A DNA stretch of 64,000 nt from positions 1,660,784-1,724,783 of the forward strand of contig JAKVOU010000001.1 of NCBI GenBank assembly GCA_022482625.1, read 5' to 3'. This stretch comes from Spirochaetia bacterium. Lineage in GTDB: Bacteria; Spirochaetota; Spirochaetia; Sphaerochaetales; Sphaerochaetaceae. Under the pieces are notes generated by a model. That model made no database searches. It saw nothing but the letters and a program-made list of their open reading frames with translations, and was not told the origin of the DNA. Shown here one piece after another: positions 60,916 to 64,000 of this stretch. Each line of letters starts with the position of its first letter. The first letter of the stretch is position 1. The translations under genes and the position numbers were made by a program.

Positions 60916-62536
60916 GAGGTTTTTGCAAAACTCACGAATGCCTGAATAAATATTCACGGATGATGCATATCCATGCAGAAGCCATGCCTGACAGCTGCAG
61001 GGGATGGAAACCGGCCGCATCACGTAGCCTTCATGGCCTGCCGCAGGCCTGCGCGCACACGCAGGACGGACGCCCTCCCGGGTGCCTGCACTCTGCCATC
61101 ATTTCCATTCCTTCCTGCTATGCGCTCTTCTTCCTTGCCGCCTGCTGCCGTGCTTCCAGCACCTTGCCCATCCGCTTGACGGTCAGCAGCAGCACCGCAA
61201 GCCGCAGGTCGAAACGTGCCCTCGGCCCCCGGCCGTACAGCGCCTTCGGCAGGAAACACTCCTTCAGCTCGCTGTTGGTACGCTCCACCGTGGTCCGTGC
61301 CCGGTACCTGGCGCGTCCCGCAGGGTCCATCTCCTCCTTGGCCCCGTTGCGGTCGGCCTTGAAGTCGATGAGCGGCACCCTGCCCATGGCAAGCACCCTG
61401 TCCCTGATCGCCCCGCTGCTGTAGCCACCGTCCATGAGGGCATACAGCCAGGTGCACCGCCCTGCGGCGATGCGCAGCAGGGGGATCGCCGGCTGCGTGT
61501 CATGCACGCACGCCCCCGTCACCGCACTGGCCACCGGGATGCCGCTGTCGTCCACTGCCAGGTGTACCTTGTAGCCCACGCGCCACTGCATGTGCCCCCT
61601 GCTGTTCCGCTTCCCCGTGACCGTGCACCGCTGTTCCAGCGTGGCCAGGTAGGCATGGGGGTCCCCGCTGTCGCGCAGCTGCACCAGGCGTGCCTCCTGC
61701 CCCTTCCTTTCCTGCACCGCCTTCTCCTCTGCGCTGCCGGCCTTCGGGCGGCCCCTCCGGCCCTTCTGCCGCTTCGCCCTCACCGCAGGCTTCTCCCGTG
61801 CATCCACGGGCGTGCTGTCAAGGCTCAGGTGGCACACCGTCCTGCCTGCATAGAACTGCCTGCACAGCCGGTCATGGATCCCCCGGAAGTCCATCTCCTC
61901 CAGCAGCCGTGACGTCCGCCTGCTCACCGACGACGGGCTGGGTACCCGCCCCAGCTGTGTCACCGTCCTCAGGTTCGGGCTCGACTGCAGCAGGGCAACC
62001 GCAGCCGTGACGGTGTCCAGGCGGAAGAAGAGCAGCACCGCACGCACCGCCAGTATGTCCATCAGGCTGTAGCCCCTGCGCCCGGTACGCCCTCCCGCAG
62101 GCCGTGAAAGCCGCGTGGGGACCAGGGCAACCAGTGCCTGCCAGTAGCGCAGGAACTCCACCTCCTTCGGGGTGGGCTCAAGGAAGAAGCAGCCGCACAG
62201 GTCCTGCCGGTCGAAGAGGAGGGGTTGCAGTGAAAGGCGGTTCGGTGTACTATCCATGGTAAAGGCTCCTTTTATTCTTTTTTACAATCAAAGTATATCA
62301 AAAGCGAGCCTTTTTTCATACCCTAAAAAGAATTGTTTTTCAAGAAAAAGATGACGGTACACCTGTCCTTTGCCGTACGGGGCGGGGCTGTCCTCCCGGC
62401 ACCATGGCATGCCGGTGCAGCCTTCCCCTCAGTTTCTCCCCTTTCTTTCCCTTCCGGGCACAGGCCGGGAATCCTGCTGAGAAAACTGCATATTTATGCA
62501 CACTGACCCATCAGTTTCGAGTTTTGCAAAAACCTC
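60916..62536. mobile_element. GC-rich IS (IS4/IS5-superfamily DDE), 1621 bp
   Basis: Perfect 18-bp inverted repeats bound the element: GAGGTTTTTGCAAAACTC at 60916-60933 and its complement at 62519-62536. TTTG lies directly outside both ends (60912-60915 and 62537-62540), a likely 4-bp target duplication. About 200 and 280 non-coding bases flank the transposase inside. Short palindromes lie near each end (60943-60956 and 62487-62500). The element is far more GC-rich than the host sequence, so it came from a different background. Confidence 0.85.
61118..62257 (-). CDS. DDE transposase (DDE_Tnp_1, IS4/IS5 superfamily)
   Basis: The 379-residue protein has a DNA-binding N-terminal part (LGRVPSPSSVSRRTSRLLEEMDF). 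The catalytic triad positions are visible: LSLDSTPVDAREK, ALMDGGYSSGAIRD and ARTTVERTNSELKECFLP. The frame is open from end to end, so it may be functional. It lies inside the inverted repeats on the minus strand. The exact IS family was not resolved. Confidence 0.88.
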   Translation of the reverse strand: MDSTPNRLSLQPLLFDRQDLCGCFFLEPTPKEVEFLRYWQALVALVPTRLSRPAGGRTGRRGYSLMDILAVRAVLLFFRLDTVTAAVALLQSSPNLRTVTQLGRVPSPSSVSRRTSRLLEEMDFRGIHDRLCRQFYAGRTVCHLSLDSTPVDAREKPAVRAKRQKGRRGRPKAGSAEEKAVQERKGQEARLVQLRDSGDPHAYLATLEQRCTVTGKRNSRGHMQWRVGYKVHLAVDDSGIPVASAVTGACVHDTQPAIPLLRIAAGRCTWLYALMDGGYSSGAIRDRVLAMGRVPLIDFKADRNGAKEEMDPAGRARYRARTTVERTNSELKECFLPKALYGRGPRARFDLRLAVLLLTVKRMGKVLEARQQAARKKSA

Positions 62537-62537
62537 T

Positions 62538-62565
62538 TTGACAAAATAATTAACTCAAATATCAA
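62538..62565 (+). promoter_or_regulatory. Putative promoter of the GH3 gene adjoining the IS
   Basis: TTGACA (62538-62543) and TATCAA (62560-62565) are 16 bases apart. The first bases of the -35 box belong to the IS target duplication, so the box existed before insertion and was kept intact on this side. It is 123 bases before the GH3 start. Confidence 0.4.
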
Positions 62566-62688
62566 AATCAGCACCATATGAAAAAACGGAATATTTATAC
62601 AATTACATCAAAAAACAAACAAGAAAAAGAAAAAATCGTAGGTTTTCAGCAAGAAGATGATGTACAATGAATCCAATCGGAGGAATCA

Positions 62689-64000
62689 ATGAAACAACCG
62701 GAGGAACTAGTCAGACAGATGACATTGGAAGAAAAAGCCAGCCTATGCAGCGGTGAAGATTTCTGGCATACCAAGGCAGTCGAAAGACTTGGCATACCAC
62801 AGATAATGATGAGTGATGGCCCTCATGGATTGAGGACTCAAAAGGAAAGGGTCGATCAGCTCGGCATAAACGAAAGCATCGAGGCAATCTGCTTCCCTAC
62901 CGGCTGTGCCCTTGCATCAAGTTTTGATCCGAAAGTCATGGCCTGTCTCGGAGAAAACCTTGCAGCAGAAGCCCAAAGCGAAGGTGTACATACGGTCCTG
63001 GGACCGGCCGTCAATATCAAACGAAGCCCATTGTGTGGTAGGAATTTTGAATACCTTTCTGAAGATCCCCTTGCCGCAGGCAAGATGGCTGCTTCATACG
63101 TCAAGGCCATGCAGGCAAAAGGCACCGGAGTAAGCCTCAAGCATTTTGCTGCAAACAACCAGGAGCTTTGCCGCATGCGTGTCGATGAGCACATCAGCGG
63201 GAGAGCCCTCCGTGAAATATATCTGGCAAATTTTGAAAAAGTCGTAAAAGAAGCATCGCCATGGACCATCATGTGCAGTTACAACAGGATCAACGGTACA
63301 TATTCAAGTGAAAATACATGGCTTCTCACTCAAGTCCTGCGTAAAGAATGGGGCTACACCGGTATCGTCATGACTGATTGGGGAGCAATGAACAGAAGGA
63401 CCATAGCCTTGAAGGCCGGTCTGGATCTTGAAATGCCGTCCAGCCATGGAGAAACTGACAAGCAGATAGTCAAGGCAGTACGAGAAGGAAAACTCGATGA
63501 GGCATTTGTAGACCAAACTGTAGTAAGGATGCTTGCCTATATCCAAAAATGCTTGGAAGGAATGCCAAAAGAAACCAGCCCATATGACAAGAATGCGCAC
63601 TCAGAACTGTCAGGAAAGCTTGAAGAGGAATGCGCAGTCCTTCTGAAGAACAAGAACAATCTGTTACCTTTGAAAAAAGGAATGAAACTGGCTGTCATCG
63701 GTGAGTTTGCCAAAAAACCACGATATCAGGGAGGAGGAAGCAGCCACATACATAGTACGAAGGTCGTAGGAGCCCTGGAAGCTTTTGATGCAATGGATAT
63801 TCCTTATACCTATGCAAAGGGATTTCCATATGATGAAGATAAAGAAGACGAAAAACTCTTTGAAGAAGCAATCAATGCCGCAAAAGATGCTGACATAGCC
63901 ATCATATTTGCAGGACTTCCTGAAAGTTTTGAAAGTGAAGGCTTTGACCGAAAAGACATGGAACTCCCTGCTTGTCAAAACCAGTTGATTGCACGTATTG
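62689..64000 (+). CDS. Glycoside hydrolase family 3 beta-glucosidase-like (3' end cut off)
   Basis: At least 437 codons are present. The N-terminal TIM-barrel of GH3 is clear: LEEKASLCSGEDFWHTKAVERLGIP, MSDGPHGLR, LGPAVNIKRSPLCGRNFEYLSEDP and GVSLKHFAANNQE. The nucleophile Asp lies in GIVMTDWGAM. The start of the C-terminal domain follows (ECAVLLKNKNNLLPL). It hydrolyses beta-linked glycosides, likely in the cytoplasm because no signal peptide is visible. CGGAGG precedes the ATG. Confidence 0.93.
   Translation, partial: MKQPEELVRQMTLEEKASLCSGEDFWHTKAVERLGIPQIMMSDGPHGLRTQKERVDQLGINESIEAICFPTGCALASSFDPKVMACLGENLAAEAQSEGVHTVLGPAVNIKRSPLCGRNFEYLSEDPLAAGKMAASYVKAMQAKGTGVSLKHFAANNQELCRMRVDEHISGRALREIYLANFEKVVKEASPWTIMCSYNRINGTYSSENTWLLTQVLRKEWGYTGIVMTDWGAMNRRTIALKAGLDLEMPSSHGETDKQIVKAVREGKLDEAFVDQTVVRMLAYIQKCLEGMPKETSPYDKNAHSELSGKLEEECAVLLKNKNNLLPLKKGMKLAVIGEFAKKPRYQGGGSSHIHSTKVVGALEAFDAMDIPYTYAKGFPYDEDKEDEKLFEEAINAAKDADIAIIFAGLPESFESEGFDRKDMELPACQNQLIARI

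Noticed and set aside
61082-61912. 276-codon open frame antisense to the second transposase
   Set aside because: A shadow of high GC content; Pro/Leu/His-rich low-complexity product.
60943-62500. Short palindromes near both IS ends as transposase-binding hairpins
   Set aside because: Their sequences differ and they lie at different distances from the ends, so they are noted only within the IS entry.

Overview
The window reads as a chromosomal segment of a free-living or host-associated anaerobic spirochaete, most likely of the Sphaerochaeta type. This is inferred from gene content, not from a marker gene. The anaerobic evidence is an oxygen-sensitive class III ribonucleotide reductase with its activase and an EFR1-type flavodoxin/ferredoxin protein. 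The diderm evidence is a secreted patatin with an outer-membrane barrel and an outer-membrane porin-like protein. No rRNA, tRNA or CRISPR array was found. Genes are densely packed with many ATGA overlaps.

Layout. 1-6760: end of a PH-like membrane protein, an oligopeptide-binding lipoprotein, then an aroA-ltaE-EFR1-patB operon. 6750-14784: an AddAB-type helicase-nuclease pair facing a CPBP protease and an exported nuclease. 15312-17077: an AT-rich two-gene islet (Panacea-like/DUF488 fusion plus an unknown partner). 17658-20665: galE broken by three single-base insertions, a 439-residue unknown protein and a NusG paralogue. 20841-25718: ugpC-type ATPase, GNAT acetyltransferase, lysC and an MFS exporter. 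25847-29246: nrdG and nrdD with a convincing double NrdR box. 29551-43002: dpaL, then two long minus-strand runs: def-fmt-patatin-radical SAM-vanZ and glpK-cdaA-cdaR-acpS-truA-udg-priA.

43003 to about 51480 is a compositionally different block that looks acquired. It starts with a gltA lacking its N-terminal half and carries an intact IS1595-type element with an 8-bp target duplication. It continues with avtA and a tetR-RND-LolA-like-outer-membrane-protein operon that has matching palindromic operators. After it come an oxidoreductase, a NifX-like/DUF134 pair, a sodium symporter and a LacI-aapJQMP cluster for amino acid uptake. A second, very GC-rich IS sits between that lacI and a family 3 glycosidase cut by the window end, and it splits a 13-bp palindrome that may be an operator.

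The best candidates for something little described are the Panacea-DUF488 islet, the NusG-paralogue/439-residue protein pair and the fused-redoxin NrdD with its NrdR control region.
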